Source: Hyposmocoma kahamanoa (Eukaryota > Arthropoda > Insecta > Lepidoptera > Cosmopterigidae). From it: 64,000 nt of DNA. The stretch is from positions 6,280,217-6,344,216 of the forward strand of contig NW_020653337.1 of assembly GCF_003589595.1 (NCBI RefSeq), written 5' to 3'. Position 1 is the first letter of the stretch. Every line of letters starts with the position of its first letter. The position numbers and the translations under genes were made by a program. The notes beneath the pieces were generated by a model. The model ran no database searches. It was not told the origin of the DNA and saw nothing but the letters and a program-made list of their open reading frames with translations. Shown here piece after piece: positions 1 through 15,100 of this stretch.

Positions 1-137
1 GCGCGGAAACGGCTACGGGAACACGAGGCTCGCAGACTCTTCAGACAAATGGCTGAGACAGTCGCAGCGTGCCATGAACAAGGCATTGTTTTACGGGACC
101 TCAAACTACGGAAGTTCGTCTTTGCGGATCCTCAGAG
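1..137 (+). CDS. trib: tribbles exon encoding the catalytic loop (5' partial)
   Basis: Open from base 1 in frame 1 for 45 codons plus two bases (AG), ending at a GTGAGT donor at 138. It encodes the helix before the catalytic loop ([14 protein letters not shown]) and [15 protein letters not shown]. The 5' boundary is outside the window. Confidence 0.94.
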
Positions 138-3100
138 GTGAGTCATTAATTAATATTGCTACTGCATACCGTCAAAGAAACTTCCTCTAAAGGGACTTGA
201 TAAAATAATTATAGAACTTTATATCCGATAAACAGTCGGCCGCGGTTCCGATTGCTGCCGTGAGCTAAATTTTGCCACTAACAAACTGATGCAATGGTGC
301 TGTAGCGACAGATATCTCCGGCGCGGACGCAAACGACCAGCTTTGCCCCTGATCTATCGATTACTTCTTTTCCGTTTTTTATAACCACGCCCATTGGAGA
401 GACCGATCGTGAGAAAAACGATCATAGACACAAAAAAGGCGGCAGGGAAACGGAAACGTTTGTTGTATTTTAAGTAGCACGTCATTTCCTTTGTTAAGTC
501 GATAGTGCCTCGTACGTTGCCGATAAATCGTTATCAAAGCATTCATTATGACAATTTAAATACGGCGTCGGCTTAATGACGGCGTTTGTCGTTCTAGATA
601 ACGAGAGAAATTGTGATCACGTCTCTTGGCGCCGGATCTTCGACTCACTATCAATAAATACATTATTCTAAAGTATTAAAAAATAAATATTTATGCTACC
701 GCAACAAAAACGCAAAACGTATCATAGGACAATCATAATTATCCAATGTGATTATTAATTACAACCACCGACCGCCCCACCGGTAGGAACCAGCGGATTT
801 TCGAACTTTTGAAATGTTATCTGGCCTCCATTGTTGCGAATATCTCCGGCAATGCTAGCAGCTCAAGGCGAACGGTGTCATTGCTGCGTACAATACTGCG
901 CGCCGCAATCAGGTCAAGGGTCCGCGCAACGCGCTGCGCCCGCGCACCGCTCCGCGCTCGCAACGCTGCACCGACAACACGGACCATCAGTATACATTGC
1001 GTGGTTAACTCTGCACCCTTATGCGAGCTATCGTGACATACCTGCCACCCTTATCCCATCAGGTCCCTTGTTGCCCCAGTAGTAAAAACTACAAATGAAT
1101 AGATTATTTTATGCACCCCTGAACTCGTAACTTGTTAACCACATTCCACAGGGTTTTTTAATGAATACCCTTATTCACCTGCCCCCATTTCTTAACCCTT
1201 ATTGTTAATTTAATAAGATACCATTATTTTGATTCTATTGAAACCCTAAAATGGTTTTTTCATCAATTTGTATATCGTCAATGTACATAAAAACTATTTG
1301 ATAGATTCTTGAACTGTTTCCAAAACTTTTTATTTTTTGGGTGATCGTTAGAATCTTGTCCACGAGCGGGGCCGACAGCCAAAAACCTTTTATGTATGAA
1401 GTTATCCTTGACGTCCCGTCGAGACAATTTTCAGTACGCCTCCGCTAAATTGCGGCTTACGATTTACGAACGTAATGATTTCTTTGACCTTTGGTGTCAC
1501 TTGATTGATCTCCAAGTCCCTGCCGACTTCAGGGCGATGAAATTCTTTGACGCGTCCGACACTTCAAAGTCAAACAAAGTAACCCCAGAGTACTTTGCAA
1601 TTTTATGCAACAGAATTGAAACTTGTGTAATAATAAATCTAAAACGGCGGCGCATCCTCAAAGTGAGTGTTGTCAAAAGCGTCGGCTCACGAATTCGCGA
1701 TGCGGAACGGGAAGCACCACGACCGCGGCTCAAATGTAAAAACTTTTGCTTTACCCTTTACGTAATAGTAGCACACCGCCCGCCGCAACTTGAGAATCCT
1801 TTGCCAAAGTTGCCGCTCAAAGCGGGAATGTTTTACATTTGGTTATTACACAGAAACTCCTAGTGAAAGATAAACTTTTACCGCATCTGTCTACTAAAAC
1901 TCACTATCATAGAATTGAAATTGAAAAGTACTCGTTTAGCAATATCTCATTACAACTGTATTACAATACAGAAGTTGTTTACAATGTCGGTCGGAGCTAG
2001 CGTTTACCAACGTTTTAAAGTTATTGAGTAAAACGGGACGCAACCTGACCGGGTGGTGTCTGTTTTGTCTGGCCGATAATTTAATTAGACAGGATATTGC
2101 AGATGCGCTTCCAGTTTTGCCATGTGTCTGCATCAGAACGGAAATACTACGCGTTGTTGTTGAAGATATCAACGGACCTTCGTCGTCAGGTAGCCAGCTG
2201 CTTATATCAATCAGGATTTATATTTAACGTTTCACATGTTCTGCAAACTTTCCCAGATGACCCCTTTTTGTGAAGATGTGTCTAATCCTTCACATGGTCT
2301 GATGACAATCGCGCATATGCATAAAGAGGCAGCTGACCTTGTTTAGCCCTAATAAATTCTAATGACAATTCACATGTCGCAGTGGTCAGTTGTATACAGC
2401 TGTTGTTAGCAATCGTGAGAATGCTGTCACTTGAATTTAGTCGCGAAGGTGCAACATGATCAAGTGTCCCGCCCTTTGACCTCCGTTCTCACGTCCTGGG
2501 TCGTGATATACAGGCACCCCTGATTATAAATTCGAGTCATCCGGCGGGACGCCGCGATCAACATCCCGCGATTCAGCTGTCTCAAAGGTAAACAAGAACA
2601 TTAATATTGATTCCGCGCTCTTCTTTGACGCTTTGAAGTGGATTTTCTTGACACTCGCCCGTAGTTTTTCTTGTCCTTTGAGATGAAAACATTTTTTCTC
2701 TTTATGCAACGAGCACTCCACCGCTTTTGAAATCTAGCCTTTGACATGAAAATTAAAAAGTAAAGAAGTGTCTGGCCGATGATTATGGTCCGTAATCTTG
2801 TGTTAAGATTAAAATTACAATTCACTTTTTAATGACTCCCAAGTGGAGTGCAAATGTCGAACTTGCTTTCACTGTGTTAAAAGTAGCAAGAGGCAACAAA
2901 TGAGAGCTTAAGCATGTAAAAAAACTACATATCAAGAGAAATCTCTAACGGTGTATCCGGGCGTAGGCCTTGGGGGAGGAAATCGAGGTCGGTACGGCCA
3001 ATACGATAACGCAGGTAGCACTGTTCGCGACTGCGCTGCTTACTACCACGTGGGCTACCACCACGCTTTATCATTTACTGTATAATATCGCTGCTGTCCT

Positions 3101-6100
3101 ACGATTAAGTACTGATTTTGTCAAAAGGTTTGATCTATCCAATCTTATTACTTCCTTTGTCGAGCCGATTATTTTGTTTGCAAAAAATAAGCAATTTTAT
3201 GCTACAATGAAATTGCTTGTCAATCAGTTGGATTTATCGCAGGAAAGCCGGATGTTTGACTACAAACTACCTTTGTTCGAATTATACACTGACTTTGGCG
3301 TAGCCGACTCGGCAGGATACGACGAGGCGGAAGGAAATGCATTCATATGACAAAATAGCCATTGTCCGCTATACGTTCCTGAATCATAATTTGCTACGCC
3401 ACGATTTACGATAAAGCACAGACAAATCTTGTAACGCTACAGACTGGAAGGAGCCTGAATGCGTCAACTCGTCGATACTATGAATCCTTTGTAAACAAAC
3501 TCAGGTACAAAAATTGTCCTGTGCATATTGTTCAAATTCATTCCGCCCACTCTGACTCGATATAATAATAACTCTGCCGAATCATTCCAGGTAACAAAAC
3601 AAAACCCGAGTTTTTGTGTAACGCGGTGTTCAGAAGCCGGGTCGGATGATCGAATGCATTGCAAACAATGACGAGATACTGCGGCTTTTGATTACGCAAC
3701 TTGATATTTAAGTAACGAGGTATCAGTTCGGAATATCAAGAACACGATCACATCGAACGCCGATCTTAACAATGGAATTAGAAAACTTTTACTCTTTTAT
3801 AAAATGGTTAATCAAACGTTCCAGTGGTTTCTTGTTTCAACGTGAAATATCGTCGATGGTAAAATTTGCACGTCTGGTTTAAACGGGACGAGATATTTAT
3901 GGTGCTGGCGCTCGCCGGCGGATGTGCCAAATTGGTTCGCGATAGACGCACGCCTCGCCACCCGGCAGACGCCGCCGCACCGCATACCGGCCCGGCCACC
4001 GGCTGTCTTTGCATTTTCATTCCACCTTACAAAATTAGAACGTTAAAACTGGTTTACGCATGATATCGTCAGACGAGCATCCATTCGCATATTGCTACAA
4101 AATACACGCAATGTGTTGTTTTAGTATTAAACGCAGCCCGAGGTTATAGTCCGATCAGTGGCAGTCGATCAGCATGCGTACCGGCAACGCGCCCACGCCG
4201 AGTTTTTAATACGTTTTGAAACCAAGTTGCTAAAGCTTCATGGTGCAAGACTCCGGCACATTACAGCGACGTATTTGCATAATGTTGGGCGCTCAGTTAT
4301 ACACCCGTACTTACATCTCAATTTCAACAGTTGTATAACTTGCGTTCAGCCAGACCATCGTGAGAGTTATTGTTATGATTCTGCAATAGCCCTATGGCAA
4401 CAACTTGCGAGGAGAGTCGGATCTGCGTCGTTGGCACGTGTTGCTGGTATTTTTCGCGCGGGTGTGGCAGCCGCCTAGATAAGTCGCGCATCAGGCGTTA
4501 ATTTAACCAGCGGTGATTCAGGCGTGCCGGAATCTGAGCGCGTTGTTGTTTCTCGTTTTGGGGCGTTTGTTGTGGCCTCGTTCGCGGCGTGGGGAGGTCG
4601 CGCACAACTGTGCCAATGTCGCGTGGCCACGCCGACACTAGCGCTGCACCGCCTCCTCGATCGTGCGGAACGACGCACAACGCGCACTGAAAACCCAACG
4701 ATGCATTGCAAATCATAGCTCGCAAACGTTTTATGATCCACCAGTCACAGCTGATAAAACAGTAAAATGTTAAGCACTTGGCTGCGGTTCAATAACTCTA
4801 TTATTTTATTGCATGAAGAGGTCCTTTCATCTGTCCATGCAAAAACCCGGAATACTTTCAAATACAAATTGCCTACACTTCCTACTCACACTGAAAATAA
4901 ATAAATCGGATGAAGACGACGCAACCATTCATCATGGCTATAAATAAACGTGTTCGCACCTTTTTTGGTGATGCGAAAACACCGGACGTGGCTACCGGAT
5001 GCGAGCGATAGTGCATTGCTCTCATACGAATGTCGTCTCTACTTGCCTAACAAAAATGTCTAGCGGGTTGACGTTCAGGGAAATGAATCGCCGGACATTG
5101 ATGTCACCCATACAAAATAAATCTGATTGTAAACCAAATATTTTAAGCGTTTCGGTGAGCTTGCACGTTACTAAAAAAGGGACGCATCAGACAACAGTTA
5201 TTGTGTTGCACGAGAAATAATTGCTCCTGCATGACTTTTATTAATAATTTTAACGTATATATACAATGTGGATGTATATACGTTACAATTATTTTGAATC
5301 ATTTCTAATCGAAGTGTGGAGAATTTAGCTGTCGGGTGCACAGCTGAGAAAACGCACGACTTGCTATTAAATCGATCGGGTTGCGTAAAACAAAGGTCTG
5401 CGAAACCTTGTGCAAGCGGCGGCGCGCCCGCGCTGCGCCGACATATCTGCGGATTTGCGTAACCGCGCATTTATCCGCCGATACGAACCCATGTGTTGTG
5501 ACACGGTCCGCTTGCCTACATTTTAGCAAGTATTAAGGTGCCTTTGAAATGCACTACAATAGATCAAGTTGGCACATAATTGTCTCTAGTGTTTATGATG
5601 ACAAACTCAGTTGCACGAATATTCTTGCACGAACGTCGCAAACAAACCTTTATATGTATATCATCCGTTCCGTATATAAATACCTTGTACTTTCAATATA
5701 AGGTATTCTCATTTGTATCAACTTTTTAGTGTTGTACGCGCACTCTAATCGAGTTCGCTTACTTGCTCATGTTCGAATAAATATGTACAATGAAGGATTG
5801 GCACCGCCAGTGTCGCGTTATGATATCAGCGTGTGAGTCAACAGTCGTGACTGATCCGAAGACACCATAAGCGGATGAAAGGCGAATTGAACCGGTTTAA
5901 CCTTCACAGCGAGGTCTAGAGCATAAGGCACGCTCATTAAAACCTCTCGCAAAAAGATTTTCCAATGGATGAGCGCACGCGACCTTATCCCTTCAAGTGA
6001 TGGGTGCATTCACACCGCCCTACAGGCAAAAAATATGCGCGTGCCAACAATTAAGTAACTAGGGACGAGTCGGCCGGGTCGGCAGCAACTTCGCGCCCTC

Positions 6101-9100
6101 TATTCCACGTCGCACATGACCGCTCACCAAGAACAAAGATATGCTTAAGGTGGAATCACTGACCGCCGACACGCGCCAGTCATTCTTAGAAATCAGCATT
6201 TAATGGTTCCTCTCCTATAGAAGGATTTTTTGTAACAAGAGGAAACTTCAATTCCAGACTTCTTCGCATCAGAGCTTTTATTTTGCAACTTATTTTTATT
6301 GAGGCTCCTTTTAAAACCTGCCTTCGGCACGGCGGTTAGTTCGTTTTGGAGGCGAATGCACGGCTGCATCCGCGTCTCCGCGTCGCGAAGGTCGCTGACC
6401 GCCCAAAACCACCCACCGTAAACACAAGCCTCATGCGCACAATAATCAACTGTGACGTAATCTCGTCTCATCCGAAAATAGACGCTGCTGTACAGTCTAT
6501 AGTCGCCTCCAATCGCTAATTTAAAAGAAATTTATAATCGATCAGTACTATAGAATACAAAAAAAGCAAATAATAATAGGGGCACAATTTAGACACTTGA
6601 ACGAGACATAATTATCCGTTTGATCCAGGCCACGTGCGATAGCTTCCACCAACTAGGTACTCTAGAGTAGAATGTACAAATACATTACACACACTACATA
6701 GTAAACTCAGTACAAAAAGAATTTTAAATTATGTAGTTGTGCGGTCTGCGACGGTAAAAATAAGACTCCAGAGCTTTGAAGTGCAATACACCCGAAGCAA
6801 TGAATCAGACAATATGACAAGCTCGTGATGAATTCTACAGGAACGTGTATGCGTCAGTGCAGCGATGACATCAATCGGGGGAAGTTAAAAAATTGAATTC
6901 AACAACAGAGGGTGCAGGGGTGAATCATAGGAAGTTTCTATCAGGTCACTACCCTCGTGCCTACTCCCCTCGGTAGCTATTTATGCCGCACCCTAATTTA
7001 TCCTGATATAACCTTACCTACTCCTACGTATCTCCAGAATTAGCTTTGTATGTGTAATGAAATTCGCCGCAGATGTGTTAGTGTCACCTTTACAGTAACC
7101 AACATAGCCACAAGGCTACAATTTTCGACGCTTCGTCTTTTGAGGTTTTTTATTTCGCACTAGTTTTAGTATACCACTTCTATCACTCGCCATATAAACG
7201 AAACAATACAACTACACAAAACCTGAAGGCGCATTAATTGCCAGGGCCCTTTTGCACTTGGTCTGTGCACATGGAGCAAAAAGAATGGACAAAACGACAG
7301 AAACTCAACTAGTGGTTTGTGTTTATGGTCGCAAAAAATATCAAGTAACCGATAAATAAAACACTATTGATGGAGTTCGCCTTCGATTTTCAAATAAAGG
7401 AGCATAAACGTAGATGAAACATAAAATAAACAACTTGAAATAGCATTAAAAGTTTTATAGTTAGGGGACTGACCCCAGCTACCGATCCGAGTCGTAAATC
7501 TCAGCTCTTTCTCATCTCTGTCGTTCAATGTTATTTAAGAAGTTCATGTTTCAATACCAACGTTATGATGGGACGATCAAATCACGTTATAATTTGGTAG
7601 AAATATAATTCCTTAGACGTGGGCGATTGACGTAAAACCTTTACTGTTGGTTTGTTTGTACTTACATTGTGGGCGAAGATAATTTCGATCCTCTTTATTT
7701 TATTTGGAGCAACAAATTTCAACTTGTTTTCCACCTACTTATAAATGAGTGTAGCGCAAAATATTCTCGTGCGGAGGAGGCTGTCAAATATAATGTTATA
7801 TATGAAAATCTCTATAAAATACTCGACCTTCGTGAAAAATCAAAGGGCCGCCCAACTGCCAAATAGTCTCTGGGATCGTTTGAGTACGAAATTGAAAACT
7901 CTTTATTCGTAATGAAATTCACAGATTGGTACGTTGGCAGCCCTGCATGATATATGACTCGAGGCTTTGCCGAGTTCCCCTTACGAGAAGCATTTAACTC
8001 GCGTCGACGAAAAAGAATAATAAAGCCAAACCGGTCGGACAATCGCCAAAATCAAGACTAACCCTGAATCTGATGCTCTGATGCGCGTGTCACTAAAAAT
8101 ATCTGATGTACGCTACCGGAGTGGTTTTGACTTTCCTCGTTTGTGTATATAATGGCTTAAAGCATGCACCTCAAGTCATGACTGGGCGATTTATGCCGAC
8201 CGTGATCCGAATGTAAGTAATGCGCATTTACTGACCTCGCTGTTGAACAATGTACACACGCTTATTACAAGTCTCGAGGTGTCCCATAACTGGCTTCCTG
8301 TTGCATTCGCATTATCGCCTTTTTTCGATACGTAAATCCTCGGCACATCATGTCACACTGAACCGCGTTGTCTTTTTCTCGAATACATTATGCGAATATT
8401 ATCTTTTATTATTTTAAGAAGCGTACAATATGCGCCATCCACCTATCATACAACATTAAGCTCTCATTACGTGTCTTGTAGTTATCTAGAATGGTCACTT
8501 TATCTGTAAGTGTCCATTAAACAGTGCATTATCATTTCTATAAATAATATTGAACCTAGATGTACCATACAAATTGTTCTTTGTACTTCTGTTAAACATT
8601 TGCCTATTTGTCTGTAAAACTCCAAACTTATTTACCGTTTAAGATAAATATTAATGCAGTATGTAATGAGGGGAAGCATGACGTCAGCTACTAAATTCCC
8701 CTAAACTAAATTAGGTTCCTTTTGTTTATCTTGTTACGAAGCGGCCCAGTCACTGTGTGACGTAAACTACTAATTTCCTTCGTTTAATGCTCGAGAAGCC
8801 GTGTGCTATACCTAAAGAACAAAAATGTGACACTTAAGTGACAGTGGAAACGTGAGATGCGATGATTTATGTTTATCGGGGAGAGGATGTATTCATGTGA
8901 AAACAATGCCGAACGGCGACTGTCCTCTAGATTTCGATCAAAGCGTAGGCGCATCCATATCTCCGAAACACGTTGACGTAACCTGGTTCACGGTCACCTA
9001 GAGGAAATGACGCAAGGCTAGCTCGATGCACAGCCGGCCGACATTACAACACAGCTGAATCAACTTGCCAAAACCGTTCACGTGACCCACGCTACTAAAA

Positions 9101-12100
9101 GTAACGTCAACTTCGAGACCAGTCAACTTTTGCATTTACTTGGCTTGACATTCAACATTTTGTGTTGTAACCGCATCCACCTCGCGTGCCATTGAGTATT
9201 CAGTTGTAATTAAAGTTCTCGGTTTCTTTTTGCGGTTTCAATCCCTATAACGTCACTCATAAATCTTGAATAACATTGTTAAGAAATTATGTTTTAGTTG
9301 ACGAATTTGTTACGAGTGCCTATTGGTACATGCCAACGTGAGCTTACACAAACAGTGAGAAATTGGGGTAAAGTAAAACATAAAATCGTCATCAACTTCC
9401 TGAACTAATGAAGTTGTGTTAACATTAACAGTGTTTCATAAGCTCGAAGCAATTTGAAATTTTGTTTTTTGCTTTTTTGTTTATTGTTTTTTGGTATATC
9501 ATCTAAAGTTAATTTTATGGAAGTCCATAAAATTAACTTTAGATGATATACCTCATCTGTTCGGTCTACACTAAGCTAAATCGAGCAACATAGCAGATAC
9601 TAGCCGTGAGCGGCAATCTGCTCCGCTCGCAGTGACATTGAAATGCTAAGCGTTGCGAAACGGTACTCTTTTCGTAGTTGGCCTCGTGTTGGAGATTGAA
9701 GAATACGTATAGTAAATATGAGAACGTACCCGACCTCTGTTCGCGGTCACCGGTTGCGTAAGCAGTAAACAATACCTATGTTCTTTTACGTAACCCTCTA
9801 TGTGGCTTTACATTGACAAGTTCATAATCAAATTGATTAATTATGATTGACGTCCTTTCAGTTAATTGTTCAGCTCGATGCAATTATTAACTTTGCTCTA
9901 CGTTCTTCGCGGTGTAACGAAATTTGCTACCATATTTCTTTGCCAGTACGGCAGAATACGGTTTATAAGTTTTTATTCCTGGCCTTTATTACCCTGCAAG
10001 TTGATTAAAAAACTCGTAAATTATTTCAACTGATGGAAAGTCTATAATAATAAGGTAATGTCGGCTGTTGATAAGGGGATTTAGGTCTTAATCTTTGAAT
10101 ATAAAACGCAATTTGCAACGCACGCCTATGGTCGGGTCGTGTCTTTGCGAGTACACTTTACGATGCCATGAAATCATCGACGTTTGCGGAGACAATAAGT
10201 TCATTTTCATTAAATATATTCAATTTTCAATAATTAACATTTCTTTATTGTTTTTCGCTTTACACTCGATCTTATTTGTTCAGATTCCTCGACAATTTGC
10301 GCAGTTAGCGCTCGGTCTCCAAACAATTCGCGACGCTGATGTAATCAACACACATTATAAACGTGTAGTGTACATATAGTACTGATACTTATTGCCATTT
10401 ACGTATTTCGTTTCACTTAAAAGTTTTCCCAACCAAAATTTATACAGTGCAATGTTTGTGCACGTTTCCTACATACGTTATAAGATTTCCTGGTTACGTA
10501 GAAAATGTATCATTTGACTAAGAAACTTGTTTTTGCATTCGCAAAACGTATTCGCCCACGGCACGGGGCATAGTTATTCGGCGTGTTACGCTTTGACGTA
10601 TTTGCCGCCTACGCGGGGTTACAGAGGCTTAAGGGGCGCCCCACACCACGTGACCTCTGTTGCTAGCGAACTGTTGACGTCACTATGAATATTACCCGCC
10701 TGTGGGCTCCAATTCGTGACGCAGCTGCTTACTTCTCGCGACGCTGTATTGATTAGAAGCTCTGTTTAAATTCTCCAGGAGTTTGTACTGTGGTGACGTC
10801 AGGTGGCACGCGGAAGCTATTACACGTTGCCTAGAGCCGGGCATATAGTATCGATAGGTAAGCCTTGGCCAAGGACGGTCTCGGACACGGCTACCGCGCG
10901 TTGCGACACCTTTGTCGATGCGGTGATGTTACGATGAGCCTCGTGCGAGCCTCATACATCTTTCCTCCTCGTTCACGCACGTGTATCGTCGATTAGACGT
11001 ACTGGTTTCCGTTATATTGCGAAACTCGATCCTTATCTCCTAAAACAACTGTCAATAAAGACAAACAGATAAAGTTTCAGGAGTAAACCGATTACTTAGG
11101 TGACATTGTCAGCTGATAAAATTAGCACCACTACTTGCAAATTATACTGACGCAATATTGTTTCATCGTATGATGTAAATTTGTTAGTTGTTTCATTGCA
11201 TTTGTCAACATTCAAAACCACTTCACGTAGCAAGAACGACTTTTTCGTCAGGCACAATATCCGAATTCTATGAATTTATCTGCGTTGTAAAATCATGATA
11301 TGATGTGCAATACGATCGTATTAATGCGGATACCTAAGTGGAAAATACGCTGCAAACTCAAGGTATGTTTTCCAGTTACAGTGATAAACACATAAGACTT
11401 CCGCTTACACTTTTTTTAGCTTGTTTAATTTTTCACATCCTGCTTCTGAAATCTCCCCAGCATAATGGAACAGTTTGTTTACAGAACAGTTTTCCTTAAA
11501 TGACACGCATTTTCAAAGAATATGACGAATTGATTTCATGCAATAAGGAAAACCGGTATAGTGACAGATTTGTCTAATAATGTCACACATTAAACTATCA
11601 TTAGAGCACATTAAGAATGCGACGTGTTGCGGCCTCCGCTTGAAGACCGCTTCAGTTCAATGTCAGTTGCGCAAGCGCCACTCTTCCGCCTTCGAATCGC
11701 TCGTGCCGCCTAACCAGGAACAAGCGCTCATATCCGCGGCGCGCACATACTTATACTAGAATATGTTAGCATTTCTTATCGCCACTACAGTTTTTGATAT
11801 CCTTGTACTAAGATTGATTGGTATTAAGAAAATGTAATCAATTGATAGAGCTATTGTGAACAGAACAAGCATACATGTTTCTCCCTACATAATTAACACT
11901 GGAAGCGCCAGAAATTATGCATGAGAATAACAAAAGTGCACACGTACAAAACACAACATCTAGAAATGACGTGATGGCATGGAGTTTAAAATGTGGAATT
12001 GGCACTAACCGGACGCGTGGAAGTCACGGAATGATGTAACTTGCCGCAGTGATGTTGAATCGATTACTCTATACTAAAACGTTTGACATCATCGGTTATA

Positions 12101-15100
12101 CTAATGACAATACAACCGATCAGGTCCGTTTATTAAATTACCAGTTAAATTAATATTTAAGTTACACAAAACTATTTGTAGTAGTTCTATACTCGTAACT
12201 TAACTTTTCAACGTCAAAAAGTTGCATCTGCAGTTAATTGCACGCATAAATGTAATCCAAACTAGATAATATCCAATTTAATTCTTGCAAGCCGGAGCCG
12301 GAGTTGGATAATTAAGTTAAATGCTAAGCCATGTGGCTGCACCGTATGCAATTCCATATTTTTTCCTTTTGTCTCACTTCGATACAATGTCGGCCATCTG
12401 CTGTATAAATTCTGCAGTTCTATTTTATTTAAAGTCCGTTTCCGGTCCCGTTACATCCGGTCCATGAGAGTGCTTGAGAATCAAATGTGAGCGAACGACT
12501 CCCTTCCCGCAATAAAAAAATATAACTCCATGGAAAGTTTTTAAATTTATAATATTATTTTCACTTGATGGAGCACTGGGATCCCAACACGGTCAATGGA
12601 CTTGAGCTATTATCAACGCGAGATACCTAGTCAACATTTAAAGGTCACCACAATCTCTTATCGCCGTAGATAAAAAATTTAAGGTCGCATACTATGCCGC
12701 AACACATTAATGCTGCTTTCATGATATCAATTAACCTTTTGTTTAAAGTAAAAAATAGATACGATCACATGTAAATCCATTCATAAGAAAAGTAAAAAAA
12801 AATGAAAGGTGTTCTAAATTGTATTGTTGGACGTCATATCGGGTTAATCTTTCAACAATTACCTGAGCGACGTGACAATGGCGTGGTTTTTGTGGAGCAA
12901 ACTTGCCAATTCTAAACGTTCGCCGACCAGCTTGTACAGATGTTCCAGTAAACAAATATTGACGCTATTGTGTTCGTCTCCTACGCATGATTTATTATTC
13001 GGTCGGCTCTTAGCCGAATCGATGATGGGCCTTGATAGAAAAGAAGCGACTATTGTGCAAAATCTCCTATTCATAGCTAAGAAAAACACCTTTCTGGGTA
13101 GACAATAGAATGCACATGCAAGCAGTCTACCTGCGATCTGCACGTGTTCTTCATTCGCAATCCCTCGCGACAATGAGTTTTCTATCTTTAGCTTATACAT
13201 CAATTTAAATTAACTCCACGCTACATTTAAGAAGGTCCTTTTTGCCCTGATATGGTTGCTATAGTTTATCATCAGTACCTTCATAAAAGACTTTTATAAC
13301 CAACAATTTCTTCGGCTTATTTATGGAGCAAGTTCATTTATTTAGCGTAGATATTTTATGGATACAAAACCTTACATCGGCTTTATTAAACGTCTCCGAT
13401 ATTATTTAATATGATATGATATTAATTTATGAGTATAGTTATTTTATAATTAGTTTTCGATGTGCTTATTCAGCCGTTACTATAACAATTTTAATGATAA
13501 ACTGAGAAAGAGCGAGATGGCGAGCGTTGAAAAAAGGATTATTTGGAAATGTGATGTCTCCATCGAGTGCAGGACGCACAACTCGTCTTTCGATACAACG
13601 AAAGGTCAACATTGTTGGGTTACTATCTTGTATGTTTATTCAAATGCATCTAACCAGTCCCAAAGTTTGACTTTCGACATCTGCTGGAAGGTCAATATTT
13701 GCTGTTATTCTATCATTCCCTTCGTATTTTCTATATTTGGGCTCATTGGCCTTTTCGTCATTGTTTTTACCGTTTCGATAGCTATTGTTAAAGCCACACA
13801 TGAATGTTAGTTTACATGGAAACGCAAAGCAGATTTTATACCGTGTGCTGTGCGTACAAGGTAGCCATAATTTCCCGTATTGGCACGGAAAACCAATCGA
13901 AAACTGCGGAGCTGAATAAATGCGCTGGCAGGATATTACGCGATCACAGTAAATTGGTTTTGCCGTTATTAATTTTGATAACTGGGATTCGATTCGTTTC
14001 TCTCTTTTGTAACAAAGGGAAACCATTGTAATTAATTTAACCGCAATTTCGCTGCGAAAACAAAACAATTCATTGAGCATGGAAGTTACATTTTTAATTA
14101 AGTTTGTGAATACATGCTGTGGTTACATATTATATTATCAAGTACACAATATAAATGTTACGATCATTCATATTTTTTTATGGCGACATATGCAAGAGCA
14201 TCTGTCCGGATCGGTCAGATTAAAAAAGGTTTTTTGGATTTTTACGTAAAACGTAGAAGGTGAAAAAGTGACATGTAGCACATGGCTTGGTCGTTCTCTA
14301 CCTGCCTTTGTTCCCGGACAATGCGCGGGCGCACATCTGCCGCCGCCTGCGCCCGTCGGACAATGATCAACGTGACTCTTACGCCGCGAATAAGTCTCTC
14401 ACTGCTTATACATATAAAGCTTTGTAACATTATCCATCACGTCTCATTCATCGTTGCTGACGTGGCATTTACATAGAAATTAAACTATTAGTGATTCGTA
14501 TTTTTTTCCTCTTTCATAGAGTAATCAACAACTTCAGAATTATACGCTTCAATAATGCCTCTATGTTCCTTAAACAAATGTTAAGTGTTCTCAGACATGT
14601 GGTATATTCGTAAAAAGACATTCAGTTTGCAGAATGAACTTTTAGAGAGGTTTGCCTAATGATTAGCAACAACCATAAAATAATATTAATCCAAGTTAGT
14701 CTATTAAATGCAAGGCCGACTTGTTACATAACCGCAAGGACATGGATTGCATTGGCAAAACCGAAATCTGTCTAACAGCTTGTAATAGCAATTGTTTTCA
14801 TTGTACCTCATTCAATGTCAAGCTATTACAACCCACCACACTCAGTTACCAACAATGTGTATGCAATTTATCAAGTTTCAATTGTTTAACAAGCACCCTT
14901 ACCTCCACAATATGTTCTCCATATTTATAAGAGTCGTACTTGGTATTTGATAGAAACAATTCATTGAGTGGTCCGGACGCTGCGATCCAAATTACGAAAG
15001 AATCCTCCACGTACAGTTAGTAGTTACTAAACAGTCGTGTGTTTACTGCTATTGTAACACATCTAGATCGTTTTGAAACTTATTAACCTGTTTTATATTG

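Noticed and set aside
1396..1863. 155-codon + strand open frame in the tribbles intron
   Set aside because: No family resemblance, no splice-compatible partners, and the opposite strand is also open over part of it; expected by chance in a CpG-rich 25-kb intron.
2970..3350. 126-codon + strand frame with a hydrophobic start
   Set aside because: The first codon is TTG rather than ATG and the protein is unrecognisable; treated as chance.
13640..14080. 146-codon minus-strand frame
   Set aside because: Overlaps plus-strand frames of similar length and matches no known protein.
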